NCBI GenBank assembly: GCA_004564215.1
Contig: CP024846.1
Span: forward strand, 3,051,501 to 3,115,500
Origin: Beijerinckiaceae bacterium
Lineage (GTDB): Bacteria; Pseudomonadota; Alphaproteobacteria; Rhizobiales; Beijerinckiaceae
DNA: 64,000 nucleotides
Direction of reading: 5' to 3'
Shown: positions 8,689 through 17,863 of the stretch, in pieces
Numbering within the stretch: the first letter of the stretch is position 1
Layout of the letters: every line of letters starts with the position of its first letter
The notes under the pieces: generated by a model
Databases searched by the model: none
Told to the model about the DNA's origin: nothing
The model's input: the letters and a program-made list of their open reading frames with translations, nothing else
Translations under genes and position numbers: made by a program

Positions 8689-8840
8689 TCCTCATGTCTG
8701 TTCAGCCGTGAGCCCGGCTACGCCACGACGTTTTTGAGCCTATTGAGGTTGGCTTGCTGGTTGTCCATATAACGGCTGCCCGGTGTCGAGGGTTGTTTGG
8801 TGGGCGACGCTTCAACAAGAAAAACGATTGGATAAATCCA

Positions 8841-9284
8841 ATGGGATATAAAATATCAGCCGACCCGCCGACGAAACGACCGGGGTCCGGGGTCCCTGTG
8901 AGCCGGATGATCATTACCCTCGGTGCGCTGGGCCTCCTCGGTCTGGTTGCCTTGGGCGCAAGGCAGATCATGGGCACGGTCAATATCGTCAGTGTCCCAC
9001 TCGCCGGCGAATGGCAGGCGCGACACAAGCCCTGGCGCCTCGACTTTCGTCCCGACAAAACGATCGTAAGCTCAGCAAATCCGTCCGCGAGCCCAGCTGA
9101 ATCGGGTGGTGTCGAGGCGAAGGGAACATATTCGGTGGATTATAGTGCCACGCTCTGGGTTAAGCTGAGCAATGGCAAAATTTACACGGCCGCTTTGTCG
9201 GAAGCCTCTCCAAACCGGTTCGATCTGATCGAATCGGGAACCGATGGTGTAACCGCGTTCGAACGCGTGCTGCCTTCGAAGTAA
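8841..9284 (+). CDS. Hypothetical membrane-anchored protein
   Basis: 147 residues. About 20 polar residues precede one membrane helix (SRMIITLGALGLLGLVALGA), then an extracytoplasmic domain of about 100 residues rich in beta strands (EWQARHKPWRLDFRPDKTIV; then TYSVDYSATLWVKLSNGKIY). This layout suggests a small lipocalin-like or META-like periplasmic domain, but no family is recognised. The ATG at 8841 is preferred over an upstream one at 8754, whose extra residues are not protein-like. Confidence 0.6.
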   Translation: MGYKISADPPTKRPGSGVPVSRMIITLGALGLLGLVALGARQIMGTVNIVSVPLAGEWQARHKPWRLDFRPDKTIVSSANPSASPAESGGVEAKGTYSVDYSATLWVKLSNGKIYTAALSEASPNRFDLIESGTDGVTAFERVLPSK

Positions 9285-9589
9285 ACCCGCCGGATCATTG
9301 AGGAAAAACCACATTCAGGCTTGCTGTTTGACCGATCCGCTTTGGCTGGATTTTCGCGTGATATATTGAAATCCAACCACGGCCTCGGGGACGAAATGTG
9401 ATCGAACCCAAGGTCGGCCTTTTTCCTTAAAAAGCGTTCTATCCCCGTCAGCGCGCTACGTGATGGGATTCAAGCTTGATATCCACCACCAATATGGCTA
9501 AACCAGCCGATCATCTAGGTCGACGAACACATTGGGTTGTCCGCCGTTTGACGCGCATGACAGCGCGACCGTCACATTTGGAGAGTCAT
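9285..9589 (+). promoter_or_regulatory. Long leader region of the cold-shock gene
   Basis: 305 bases without a gene precede the cold-shock start. Cold-shock genes commonly carry long structured 5' leaders, and the size here fits that. A GGAGAG ribosome-binding site sits at the 3' end. No defined riboswitch or thermosensor fold could be assigned by eye. Confidence 0.4.
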
Positions 9590-9799
9590 ATGCCAAACGG
9601 CACCGTGAAATGGTTCAATGCAACAAAGGGATTTGGTTTTATTCAGCCGGATAGCGGCGGAGCCGATATTTTCGTTCATATCAGCGCCGTCGAGCGCGCC
9701 GGTCTGAGCAATCTGAATGAAGGGCAGAAGGTGTCGTTCGACGAAGAGCGCGACCCCAAAAAGGGAAAGACCTCTGCCGTCAATATCAAGGCCCTTTAA
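9590..9799 (+). CDS. CspA-family cold-shock protein
   Basis: 69 residues, the normal length for a single cold-shock domain. It carries RNP1 (KGFGFIQPD) and RNP2 (DIFVHIS) nucleic-acid-binding motifs in the order of CspA proteins, which bind single-stranded RNA or DNA and melt RNA secondary structure in the cytoplasm. The start at 9590 follows GGAGAG by a few bases; the frame is open further upstream but those residues do not belong to the fold. A hairpin terminator follows. Single-gene transcript. Confidence 0.93.
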   Translation: MPNGTVKWFNATKGFGFIQPDSGGADIFVHISAVERAGLSNLNEGQKVSFDEERDPKKGKTSAVNIKAL

Positions 9800-9806
9800 A
9801 TAATCT

Positions 9807-9840
9807 GGGAGGGACTTCGTCGGTTTGGAAGGACCCTCCC
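9807..9840 (+). terminator. Hairpin terminator after the cold-shock gene
   Basis: GGGAGGG and CCCTCCC pair, with an inner CTTC/GAAG extension, seven bases after the cold-shock stop codon. There is only a short T stretch after it (TTAA), so efficiency is uncertain, but position and stem strength fit a terminator. Confidence 0.55.
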
Positions 9841-9960
9841 TTAACGCATGACACTGCATGTTTATCGCCATCGGCGGCATGCCTGTAGAACCGCGACCAT
9901 GACGACGTTGCGGGGTGAAACCGGGCGTGAGATCACGCTTGATGCCGGGGGAGAAACTCC

Positions 9961-10848
9961 ATGAGATTCTCTTGCCCGCACAGAAGGCCGCTCGGCCTCT
10001 TGCTGTCTTCAATTCTTCTCATTGCACCGATGCCGTTCTCACGCGCAGCGGACTCCGCCGCCGTGGCGACGGGCATGGCCGTGAGCGTCGTGAAAGCCAA
10101 AAGCGCTTGCTTTGTCGATAATCTGCAATTGAACGGAACCATCATCCCACGGGAAGAGATTTTGGTCCGGCCCAATGTCGAGGGGTTGCAGTTAGCCAGC
10201 ATCCTTGTTGACGACGGAGCCACAGTGAGCGTGGGTCAGGCGCTTGCTCAACTGACGCGGCCCGGATGGATGCCAGGTACGCCCACCAAGGTAACCATAA
10301 CCGCGCCGGCGAAAGGCATTCTGGTCCGAAGACAGCTGGCCCTTGGAATGCCGGCTTCCTCGCGTGGCGCGCCGATGTTCAGCATTATTCGCGATGGCGA
10401 GCTCGAATTCGAAGCTGAAATTCCTCAGATTGCCCTTGCCAAGGTGAAGACCGGCCAGGCGGCACGGATAGAAACATTAAGTGGAGATGTATTTTCCGGG
10501 ATCGTGCGAAGCATTCTTCCGGAAATCGATCCATTGACTCAGCTCGGCCACGCTCGCTTCGAGGTGCGCGGCGCGCAGGGCATTGTGCCCGGGGCATTCG
10601 CGACGGCCTCGATCGACCTGGAAAAAAGCTGTGGGACCGCAGTGCCGCTGGCATCGATCCTCTACGGACCGGAAGGCTCGGTGGTGCAGGTCGTGCGGAA
10701 CGATAAGGTCGAGACCAGGAAGGTGAAGGTCGGCCTTCTGGACGGCAAGGATGCTGAAATCCTGGCTGGCCTAAACGCCGGAGACACGGTTGTGGCGCGC
10801 GCCGGATCTTTCCTGCGCGAGGGCGAGGTCGTCAGACCGGCGCCTTAG
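9961..10848 (+). CDS. Periplasmic adaptor (HlyD/RND membrane fusion) protein
   Basis: 295 residues with a signal peptide ending SRAAD. The order is beta-barrel strand, biotinyl-lipoyl-like halves (LVRPNVEGLQLASILVDDGA, then KVTITAPAKGILVRRQLALG), a second barrel domain (LEFEAEIPQIALAKVKTGQA) and a membrane-proximal domain (VETRKVKVGLLDGKDAEI), as in MFP subunits of RND efflux pumps. The long alpha-hairpin is very short or absent. No RND pump or outer-membrane channel lies next to it, so it may work with a pump encoded elsewhere. GGGGGAG precedes the ATG. Confidence 0.8.
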   Translation: MRFSCPHRRPLGLLLSSILLIAPMPFSRAADSAAVATGMAVSVVKAKSACFVDNLQLNGTIIPREEILVRPNVEGLQLASILVDDGATVSVGQALAQLTRPGWMPGTPTKVTITAPAKGILVRRQLALGMPASSRGAPMFSIIRDGELEFEAEIPQIALAKVKTGQAARIETLSGDVFSGIVRSILPEIDPLTQLGHARFEVRGAQGIVPGAFATASIDLEKSCGTAVPLASILYGPEGSVVQVVRNDKVETRKVKVGLLDGKDAEILAGLNAGDTVVARAGSFLREGEVVRPAP

Positions 10849-10891
10849 GTTTTGGTTCCCGCTTTTCCGCGGATTTTGCGAGGCTGGCTCA

Positions 10892-12094
10892 ATGACGCCA
10901 AGGGCTCGACGCGCTTTCCTGCGCTCCCGGCACGCGGAGCAACATGCGCATGTGACCAATGTCGAACTCTTTTTCGATTTGGTTTTCGTCTTCGCGATCA
11001 CGCAGCTGTCCCATTCCTTATTGACGACCCTGACGGTCCAAGGCGCGATCCAGACGTTGCTGTTGTTTTTGGCGGTCTGGTGGGCGTGGATTTACACCGC
11101 CTGGGTCACCAATTGGCTCGACCCGGACAGGACACCGGTTCGGCTCCTCTTGTTTGCAATGATGCTGGCCGGGTTGATGCTTTCGGCGTCGATCCCGGAG
11201 GCCTTTGGGGCTAAGGGCATCTACTTCGCCACGGCTTATGTATCCATGCAGGTCGGGCGTTCGGTCTTCATGCTGTGGGCGCTTGGCGATTCCAATCCGG
11301 GCAATACGCGCAATTTCCAGCGGATTACCTCATGGTTGGTGCTTTCCGGGGCGATCTGGATTATCGGCGCCAGCGTTGATGACGGCGCGAGGCTCACCCT
11401 TTGGACTTTGGCCTTGAGCCTCGAATATGTCTCGCCCTCGCTGGGATTCTGGACGCCTTGGCTCGGTCGCTCGACGAGCGGCGACTGGGATGTGGAGGGC
11501 GGACATATGGCGGAGAGATGTTCGCTGTTCATCATTATTGCGCTTGGCGAATCCGTTTTGGTCGCTGGAGCGGCGTTCGCCGGCTTGGCGTGGACCCCCG
11601 AAGCGATTGCCGCGTTTTTGGCCGCATTGGTCGGCAGTATCGCCATGTGGTGGCTTTACTTCGACACCGGCGCGCAGCGAGGCAGCGAGGTGATCGCCAC
11701 CTCCGAAAACCCAGGGCGGCTGGCCCGACTGGTCTACACTTACATCCATTTATTGATCGTTGCCGGGATTATCGTTGCGGCGGTTGCCGACAATCTCGTG
11801 CTCATCCACCCGAGCGGAGTTTCAGAACCGGGAGTCATCGCAGCCATTCTCGGCGGGCCGGCAATTTATCTTCTCGGAAATCTGTTTTTCAAACGGGCCA
11901 TTTGCGGTCGTCCGCCGCTGTCGCACATCGCCGGGCTCTTGATGCTTGTCCCTCTTGTTCCGGTGGCGTCGACGCTTGCGCCCTTGGCCCTTGGCACGCT
12001 AACAACACTGGTTCTCGTCATTGTTGCCGCTTGGGAATGGATTTCGCTGCGCCGCAGGCCGAAATCCGGTGCATCGGAAATTTTGTCTTGCTAA
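10892..12094 (+). CDS. Low temperature requirement protein A (LtrA) family membrane protein
   Basis: 400 residues, polytopic. It begins with the family signature after a short basic N-terminus: HVTNVELFFDLVFVFAITQL, followed by about ten membrane helices and the conserved ERCSLFIIIALGESVL block. LtrA was named for a Listeria mutant that fails to grow in the cold; the molecular role is unknown. The ATG at 10892 lies 43 bases after the adaptor gene; starts further upstream would overlap that gene in another frame. Confidence 0.87.
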   Translation: MTPRARRAFLRSRHAEQHAHVTNVELFFDLVFVFAITQLSHSLLTTLTVQGAIQTLLLFLAVWWAWIYTAWVTNWLDPDRTPVRLLLFAMMLAGLMLSASIPEAFGAKGIYFATAYVSMQVGRSVFMLWALGDSNPGNTRNFQRITSWLVLSGAIWIIGASVDDGARLTLWTLALSLEYVSPSLGFWTPWLGRSTSGDWDVEGGHMAERCSLFIIIALGESVLVAGAAFAGLAWTPEAIAAFLAALVGSIAMWWLYFDTGAQRGSEVIATSENPGRLARLVYTYIHLLIVAGIIVAAVADNLVLIHPSGVSEPGVIAAILGGPAIYLLGNLFFKRAICGRPPLSHIAGLLMLVPLVPVASTLAPLALGTLTTLVLVIVAAWEWISLRRRPKSGASEILSC

Positions 12095-12125
12095 TCGCCT
12101 GCGCACTTTTGGGAGGACCTGTTTG

Positions 12126-13178
12126 GTGAGCGTGCAGACATTCGAGGTCAGCGAGGATGAAGAAGGGATGCGGCTGGACCGATGGTTCAAGCGGCGCATG
12201 CCCATGCTATCCTTGTCGCATCTGAACAAGATCGTCCGCACAGGCGAGGTGCGTGTCGATGGTGCGCGGGTCAAGACGGCGACTCGCCTCGCAAAGGGCC
12301 AGAGCGTCCGCGTGCCGCCCTTGAAGCTTGAGGCGGCGGTTGCGCCGCCGCGCCCGGAAATTTCGCCAGCCGATCAAGGCGCTTTGCGCGACATGATCCT
12401 GTATGAAGACCGTGATCTGATGGTCCTCAACAAGCCTTTTGGGCTTGCCGTGCAGGGCGGATCGGGAACAACACGGCACATCGACGGGATGCTCGCTTCC
12501 ATGCCGAACGAACGGGGCGACCGGCCGATGCTGGTGCATCGTCTCGATCGGGATACCTCGGGCGTATTGCTTGTCGCCAAAACAAGGGCTGTCGCCGCCG
12601 ATCTCGGCGAAATATTCCGCTCGCGTCAGGCCAGAAAAATTTATTGGGCCCTCGTCGAAGGCGTTCCCAAGCCAGCGCAAGGCCGCATTTCCCTCTATTT
12701 GGCGAAGGGCCCCGGAATGGAGGATGCCCGGCCGGCCCGGCACAATCCACAAGCGCGCGGGCAATTGGAAAAAATGCGGGTCGCCCAACATGGCGACGAA
12801 GACGCCCGCCATTCCGTGACCTATTACGCGATTGTCGACAAAGTGGCGTCGCGCTTGGCTTGGCTTTCGCTCAAACCCATCACCGGCCGCACCCATCAAT
12901 TGCGTGCCCATGCAGAGGCCATCGGCCATCCCATCATCGGCGATCCGAAGTACGGCACAAAGCCGGTAAACGATCCGCGCCGCAGCGATCCGTTGCGCTC
13001 AATTCCTGACGCGGTCGAACGCAAGCTGCATCTCTTGGCGCGCCGTCTGATCCTGCCACATCCCCGAGGCGGGACGCTCGACGTCACGGCGCCCTTGCCG
13101 CCACATATGCAGAGTTCGTTCGACTTGTTCGGTTTTGACGTGAAGGGCTATGACCCGATTGAGGACGCACCCGAGTAA
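12126..13178 (+). CDS. rluC: 23S rRNA pseudouridine synthase, RluC/RluD type
   Basis: 350 residues. An S4 RNA-binding domain (about 15-75; RLDRWFKRRMPMLSLSHLNK) precedes the RluA-type catalytic domain with the signature HRLDRDTSGVLLVAKT, whose aspartate is the catalytic residue, and the later motif KPITGRTHQLRAHAEAIGHP. It isomerises uridines of 23S rRNA in the cytoplasm. The start is a GTG at 12126, nine bases after GGGAGGA. RluC versus RluD cannot be fully settled from motifs; length and alphaproteobacterial usage favour RluC. Confidence 0.88.
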   Translation: MSVQTFEVSEDEEGMRLDRWFKRRMPMLSLSHLNKIVRTGEVRVDGARVKTATRLAKGQSVRVPPLKLEAAVAPPRPEISPADQGALRDMILYEDRDLMVLNKPFGLAVQGGSGTTRHIDGMLASMPNERGDRPMLVHRLDRDTSGVLLVAKTRAVAADLGEIFRSRQARKIYWALVEGVPKPAQGRISLYLAKGPGMEDARPARHNPQARGQLEKMRVAQHGDEDARHSVTYYAIVDKVASRLAWLSLKPITGRTHQLRAHAEAIGHPIIGDPKYGTKPVNDPRRSDPLRSIPDAVERKLHLLARRLILPHPRGGTLDVTAPLPPHMQSSFDLFGFDVKGYDPIEDAPE

Positions 13179-13190
13179 GCTCGACAGACC

Positions 13191-14852
13191 TCAATATTTG
13201 GCGACCACCGGCGCGGGCACATCGCCGAACCTGTAGGAAGCCTGGACAAACGCGCCATAACGCGATGACGTGAATCTCTCCGGCGAAGGAGGACTACCCG
13301 GGAAATTGGTGGAGCCGTGCTGCGCAAAGAACTGCCAGTAGCGGCCTCCGATCCCGACATCGACCCGTTCCGTGAGCGCATAAGACAAAATGGATTCAAA
13401 CTGGTAGCCGTTGAAGCCATGGCCTCTTTCGTTCAGCGGGTTGATATTCGCCCGAAGCCAGTGATTGTCCTTTCCATTGAAGGACATGTAAGGCAGCCAC
13501 ACGGCTTCGGCCTGCCACTTCAGCCGGTCGGTAAGAAAAATATCGCCGCCGATCCCGACACGCGCGGCTTGCCAATGCTCGGTCTCGCTCAGTGTCAAGG
13601 CATTCGCAGGCGCATTTCCTGGAGGCGCGCAAATGACGCCGCCGGAAATCTGGTTGCAACCAAAGGCGTTCATGCGTTGCGCATAATAATGGTAGCCAAG
13701 GAAGCCTTCAAGCTTCCAGCCTTCGCCGCGCAAGAAGGAGTAGCCAACATCGGCGCTCGCATAGAAATCGCGCCCATTTTTCGTTGAGCTGATCGTGTTT
13801 GAGTATGGAACCTCTGCCGGCGGAAAATCCTCGTCGTTCATGTGGCTGCCCAAGAGGTCGATGCCACCGACGTAGCCCTTGGCGAAGACGCCGGAAATGT
13901 GATCGGTGCGCGCGAAGCTCTCCAGCGAAATGCCGGTCTGACCGACCCAGGTCAAGCGAGAATTAAGTTGAGCTTGGTTGAATGGGTCGAACAGATTTTT
14001 GTGGAAGCGCCCATTTGAGAAGCCGACACGGCCGCCGAATTCTCCGGTGAGGTCGCCCACGAATGCGGGAGCGGGGGCCGACAAATCCGCGCCTTCGCCG
14101 GCGAACCGGTAATTCAAACCGAATTTGGCGAGATGTTGATCGCGGTTGATCAGAAAACTGCTGAAGCCGGGGAAAAGCGGAATCGCGAAGCTGACCGTTC
14201 GCGTACCGAAATTATAATAGTCATATTCGGCCTTCGCCGACCAATTTCCGCCGAGTGCGTATTCGAGTCCCGCGCCGAGCGTCCAGCCGTAGCGGCCAGC
14301 ACTTTGCTGCGCGGGAGTCAACGGAGCGAAGACCGGATTGATCACATCATATTGCTCGTTGGCGAAGGCCCCGCCGGCCTTGGCGTAAAATAATGCTCGT
14401 CCGGCCGCGTAACCGATTCGGCCGGTGATGCTCGCCATCACATTGGTACGGGCATGGCAGGGGTCACCGGTGCCGCCGAATGCTACGGTCGCGCCGCAGA
14501 CGGTATTACCATCCAGAGGGCCGCCCGAGACATCACCCTCAATGCCGAGAACCATGGCGCCGGATTGGCGATTATAGCCAAATTGCAGGCCGCCGAAGAG
14601 GCCTTCCTGCGGGCCCCGGCCGGAGACGTCCGAAGGCGGTCGCGTGAAATAACCAGTGGGGTGGCTCCAGACTGCTGAACCCTTGGCGAGACCGCCATGA
14701 ATGCCGGCATAGAAACCATCCCAGTTCACGCCGACAGCGACGAAGACAGGAGTTGCCGGTAGGTCGGCCGCCTTGGTGATTTGCGGGAAAAAGGCAACCA
14801 CCAACGTTGAGAGCGAGCTAAGCAATGCTCTTGAAATGCATTTTGCCAACAT
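13191..14852 (-). CDS. Tandem outer-membrane beta-barrel protein
   Basis: 553 residues, about twice the size of one Omp25-type porin. After a signal peptide (to about residue 29, ITKAAD) comes an Omp25/Opa-like barrel, about 35-255, with the signature WDGFYAGIHGGLAKG and a terminal FGLNYRF strand. A second barrel-like half follows, about 265-553, with LTWVGQTGISLESFARTDHI, then NDEDFPPAEVPYSNT and a terminal QASYRFGD strand. Each half has aromatic-rich alternating strands. GGAG lies upstream of the ATG, and an AT-rich promoter-like stretch at 14860-14925. It converges with rluC. Confidence 0.8.
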   Translation of the reverse strand: MLAKCISRALLSSLSTLVVAFFPQITKAADLPATPVFVAVGVNWDGFYAGIHGGLAKGSAVWSHPTGYFTRPPSDVSGRGPQEGLFGGLQFGYNRQSGAMVLGIEGDVSGGPLDGNTVCGATVAFGGTGDPCHARTNVMASITGRIGYAAGRALFYAKAGGAFANEQYDVINPVFAPLTPAQQSAGRYGWTLGAGLEYALGGNWSAKAEYDYYNFGTRTVSFAIPLFPGFSSFLINRDQHLAKFGLNYRFAGEGADLSAPAPAFVGDLTGEFGGRVGFSNGRFHKNLFDPFNQAQLNSRLTWVGQTGISLESFARTDHISGVFAKGYVGGIDLLGSHMNDEDFPPAEVPYSNTISSTKNGRDFYASADVGYSFLRGEGWKLEGFLGYHYYAQRMNAFGCNQISGGVICAPPGNAPANALTLSETEHWQAARVGIGGDIFLTDRLKWQAEAVWLPYMSFNGKDNHWLRANINPLNERGHGFNGYQFESILSYALTERVDVGIGGRYWQFFAQHGSTNFPGSPPSPERFTSSRYGAFVQASYRFGDVPAPVVAKY

Positions 14853-14989
14853 GTTCGGGGTCTCCGAAAATGCTTAAATTGATAAATAATGAATTCATAT
14901 ATTGATCGTTAAAGGCAAGTTTTAAGCGCTCTCAGGCGGCTCAATTGCTGCCTGTATGGCAAACGAGCCACAGGCCGCGCGGCAAGGAT

Positions 14990-15130
14990 TCATTTTTCCT
15001 TGGGGGCGTCGTAGCAGGCGTTGGGCAGGCTCGGCACATTGAATCGGATCGGCTCACCGCATTTGTCGCAACCAGCAAGGAACAGAGACCCGAAGAGAAG
15101 ACCTGCCAAGGCAAGCGCAATCCGTCGCAT
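14990..15130 (-). CDS. Small cysteine-containing lipoprotein (46 residues)
   Basis: A short frame with all parts of a lipoprotein: GGGGAG upstream of the ATG, a basic start (MRRIALALAG), a hydrophobic core and lipobox LAGC (cysteine 21 to be lipidated). The mature part is only about 26 residues (CDKCGEPIRF, then NVPSLPNACYDAPKEK) and has two further cysteines. It would be anchored in the outer or inner membrane. No family is recognised; similar tiny lipoproteins are common beside envelope genes. It lies between the barrel gene and the P450 operon on the same strand. Confidence 0.65.
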   Translation of the reverse strand: MRRIALALAGLLFGSLFLAGCDKCGEPIRFNVPSLPNACYDAPKEK

Positions 15131-15288
15131 ATGTCGTCTCCCCAATTTGGGCCGCTCTCAGCATGATCCGCGAAGCTGACTATCTCGCGATAAAGGCCAT
15201 GTGCAAACAAAGACTTTACGGCGCCATAAAAGCTCAGCGAACGGAAGCTCTAGCATGCTCGCTGGCTTCTTGCCATGCAGGCCAGAAC

Positions 15289-16557
15289 CTAAGCGGTGAT
15301 CCCCGCGATTTTGATCGCCAGATGCTCCGGTCCCCGCAGGGATGCGCCCCGGCGATAGGGTGGCGGATCGACCACGAGGCTTGGGTCGATCAGTCTCTTG
15401 GCGAGGGCGACAAGCGCTGCTTCGGCTTCGATCCTGGCCAGAGGGGCGCCGATGCAATAATGAACGCCGCCGCCAAAGCCAAAATGCTGGTTGTCGACTC
15501 GATCGGGATCGAAGCGGTCTGGGTTCGCAAAGCGATTCGGATCTCGGCTGCCCGAGGCAAACAAAAGGACTAGGGGCGCCCCTTCTGGAATCATCGTTCC
15601 GGCAATGTCGATGGCGCCAAGCGTCTTGCGGGTGCGGAAATGGACGGGCGGCTCGTAGCGGAGCAGCTCCTCGACGAGGCGCGGCGCAAGGCCCGGATCC
15701 TGGCGTAATCGCTCCAAATAGGGGCGATGGCGCAAGAGCGTGAGCATCCCGTTGGTGATCAGATTGACAGTGGTCTCATGCCCGGCCACCAGAAGAAGGA
15801 CAGCCGTGGCGATGAGATCATATTTGCCCATTCGACCGAGCTTTTTGTCCCTATACGTTGCCAGGCCGGACAAAAGATCATCGGTTGGGCGTTTGCGTTT
15901 CGCCCTGATGAGAGCGCCGAGATAGTCTGTGATCGCGTCGTAATCGGCGATGACTTTGAGAAGGTCCTCCTCGCTGGTCAATTGATCTGGATCGAGGACC
16001 CCGGCCAGTGTCGAGGCCCAGCCCTGAAACTTCTGCTCGTCCTCGCGCGGCACACCCAAAAGTTCGCAGATGACGGTAACCGGGAGCGGATAGGAAAAAT
16101 CGCCGACGAGGTCGATTTCATTTCGCCCCTGCATTTTGCCAATCAAGTCTTCGACGATCGCGCTGATTTGGCCATGCATGGAGTGAACGCGTTCCGGGCC
16201 GAATTGACCGACGATGAGCCGGCGCAGGAAATCATGATCAGGAGGATCGCGAAAAATCAACGGCCGGTGATTTTCAATGATCCAGTCCTTAATCTTGTTC
16301 GTGATGAAGTCCTTGATCGGATTGCCGGTCTTTGCATGCTGCGGTTTTGGAAGATTGTCCGAACTCACCCTCGGGTCGTAAAGCAGGCCGCGAATTTCCT
16401 TAAAGGTGCTGACGACATAAGTCCCGTCGCTTTGACGTGAAATGGGCGTTTCGCGCAGGCGCGCATACAGAGGATAGGGATCGGCACGATTGATCGGGTC
16501 GAGGACTTCCGCGAACAGAGTCTGGTTCGTACTTTCCCTGACAAGCGTCTCTACCAT
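15289..16557 (-). CDS. Cytochrome P450
   Basis: 422 residues, the usual size of a soluble bacterial P450. Oxygen-activating I-helix motif AGHETT at 258-263, ExxR (ELLR) at 297-300, and haem-ligand loop FGFGGGVHYCIG with the cysteine at 368. It hydroxylates an unknown organic substrate using electrons from the ferredoxin and reductase encoded just upstream. The ATG at 16557 starts seven bases after the reductase stop codon; longer readings run into that gene. The three genes form one operon, so this P450 is probably self-sufficient for redox partners. Confidence 0.93.
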   Translation of the reverse strand: MVETLVRESTNQTLFAEVLDPINRADPYPLYARLRETPISRQSDGTYVVSTFKEIRGLLYDPRVSSDNLPKPQHAKTGNPIKDFITNKIKDWIIENHRPLIFRDPPDHDFLRRLIVGQFGPERVHSMHGQISAIVEDLIGKMQGRNEIDLVGDFSYPLPVTVICELLGVPREDEQKFQGWASTLAGVLDPDQLTSEEDLLKVIADYDAITDYLGALIRAKRKRPTDDLLSGLATYRDKKLGRMGKYDLIATAVLLLVAGHETTVNLITNGMLTLLRHRPYLERLRQDPGLAPRLVEELLRYEPPVHFRTRKTLGAIDIAGTMIPEGAPLVLLFASGSRDPNRFANPDRFDPDRVDNQHFGFGGGVHYCIGAPLARIEAEAALVALAKRLIDPSLVVDPPPYRRGASLRGPEHLAIKIAGITA

Positions 16558-16564
16558 CTTTTCG

Positions 16565-17863
16565 CTATGCTCCAGCGAGGCTTGAAGGAAAGCCGGGCGC
16601 CATGGTGATGAGGTCGGGCTGGTCAGAGCCCCCTTGGAGCGGCGCAAAAAGGGCACGCTCGGCGATGCGCTGCGCATAGGCCGGAAGCCAGCGCGCAGAA
16701 TTGAACGAAAACGCCGCAATGCTTCGTTGCTCGCGCCCGAAGAGGGCAACGAACCGGCGTTCCTTGCGGCTGCCCTGCACGAACATCAGTCGGTCGGCGA
16801 AATCGGCAAGGCCGACCGATTTGATATTGATGCCGAACTGGCTTGACCAGAAGGCGGGCAGATAGACGTAGGGGTGTTGGTTGCCCGGCGGCGCCAGCAT
16901 GTTATGCGCGCAAACGCCGGCCTGTTCCACCGCATTTCCCCAATGTTCGAGCGATACAATTCTGTCGTCATAGAGAGGATGCGGCCAGCGTGCGACATCG
17001 CCGGCGGCAAAAATATCCGCGGCGACCGTGCCATCCTCGTGCAGAGCGCGGCAAAATTTATCGCAGATGACGCCAAGCCCGCTGGATTGGAGCTTTGCAT
17101 CCCGCAGCCATTCAATGTTGCGGAGGGCGCCGGTGGCGATCACGACGAGATCGGTGTCGATTATGGTCTTATCGGAGAGTTCGGCGCGGCGAACCCGGCC
17201 CTTGCCGTCGCCTTCGAGATGAGTGACCATGGAACCGCCGCGCCATTCGACATTTTGTTCCAGCATGATCGCGCCCAAAATCGCGCCGAGCGCGGAACCC
17301 ATGACGCCGGCGAGCGGTGCCGGATAGGGATCGACGAGAGTGACCGGGAGCCCGAGGTCGCAGCAACACGACGCGATCTCGCAACCGTTGAAGCCTGCGC
17401 CGACGATTAGCACGCGGCGTGGCTTTCGGTCGAACGCGGACCGAAGCGCTTGTGCGTCGTCCCGAGTACGGAGGGTAAAAATGCCTGCGAGCCGCGCTTC
17501 TTCAAGATACGGCCAGGGCCGCGCCCGCGCGCCGGTCGCAATCAGGAGCTTGTCGAATCCGAGGCGCTCTCCATCGTCGAGTGTGACCTCGCGCGCATTG
17601 GGATCGAGACCGATGGCCGCTTTGCCTAACCGCCATTCGGCATCGAGGCGAAACAAATTGGGCAGATCGAGATGGTCGGTGTTCAGCGTGCCGGTCAGAA
17701 CGCTTTTGGAAAGCGGCGGCCTGTCGTAAGGCCGATGCGGTTCGTCACCGATGATCGTGAGCTTGCCGCGAAAGCCATTTCTTCGAAGCGCCTCGGCTCC
17801 GCGCAGGCCCGCCAGCGAGGCGCCGACGATCAAAATATGCGCGCGTTCCCCGGCGTCGCTCAC
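16565..17863 (-). CDS. FAD-dependent ferredoxin reductase (P450 partner)
   Basis: 432 residues. FAD-binding Rossmann motif near the start (HILIVGASLAGLRGAEAL), the ferredoxin-reductase block RPYDRPPLSK, a second NAD(H)-binding Rossmann motif (RVLIVGAGFNGCEIAS, about residue 150) and the FAD motif IFAAGDVARWPHP, in the order of BphA4/putidaredoxin-reductase-type enzymes. It passes electrons from NAD(P)H to the ferredoxin. The start is a GTG at 17863 that overlaps the ferredoxin stop in a GTGA junction, a sign of translational coupling. An extended C-terminus of about 30 residues after the reductase fold is unremarkable. Confidence 0.92.
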   Translation of the reverse strand: MSDAGERAHILIVGASLAGLRGAEALRRNGFRGKLTIIGDEPHRPYDRPPLSKSVLTGTLNTDHLDLPNLFRLDAEWRLGKAAIGLDPNAREVTLDDGERLGFDKLLIATGARARPWPYLEEARLAGIFTLRTRDDAQALRSAFDRKPRRVLIVGAGFNGCEIASCCCDLGLPVTLVDPYPAPLAGVMGSALGAILGAIMLEQNVEWRGGSMVTHLEGDGKGRVRRAELSDKTIIDTDLVVIATGALRNIEWLRDAKLQSSGLGVICDKFCRALHEDGTVAADIFAAGDVARWPHPLYDDRIVSLEHWGNAVEQAGVCAHNMLAPPGNQHPYVYLPAFWSSQFGINIKSVGLADFADRLMFVQGSRKERRFVALFGREQRSIAAFSFNSARWLPAYAQRIAERALFAPLQGGSDQPDLITMAPGFPSSLAGA

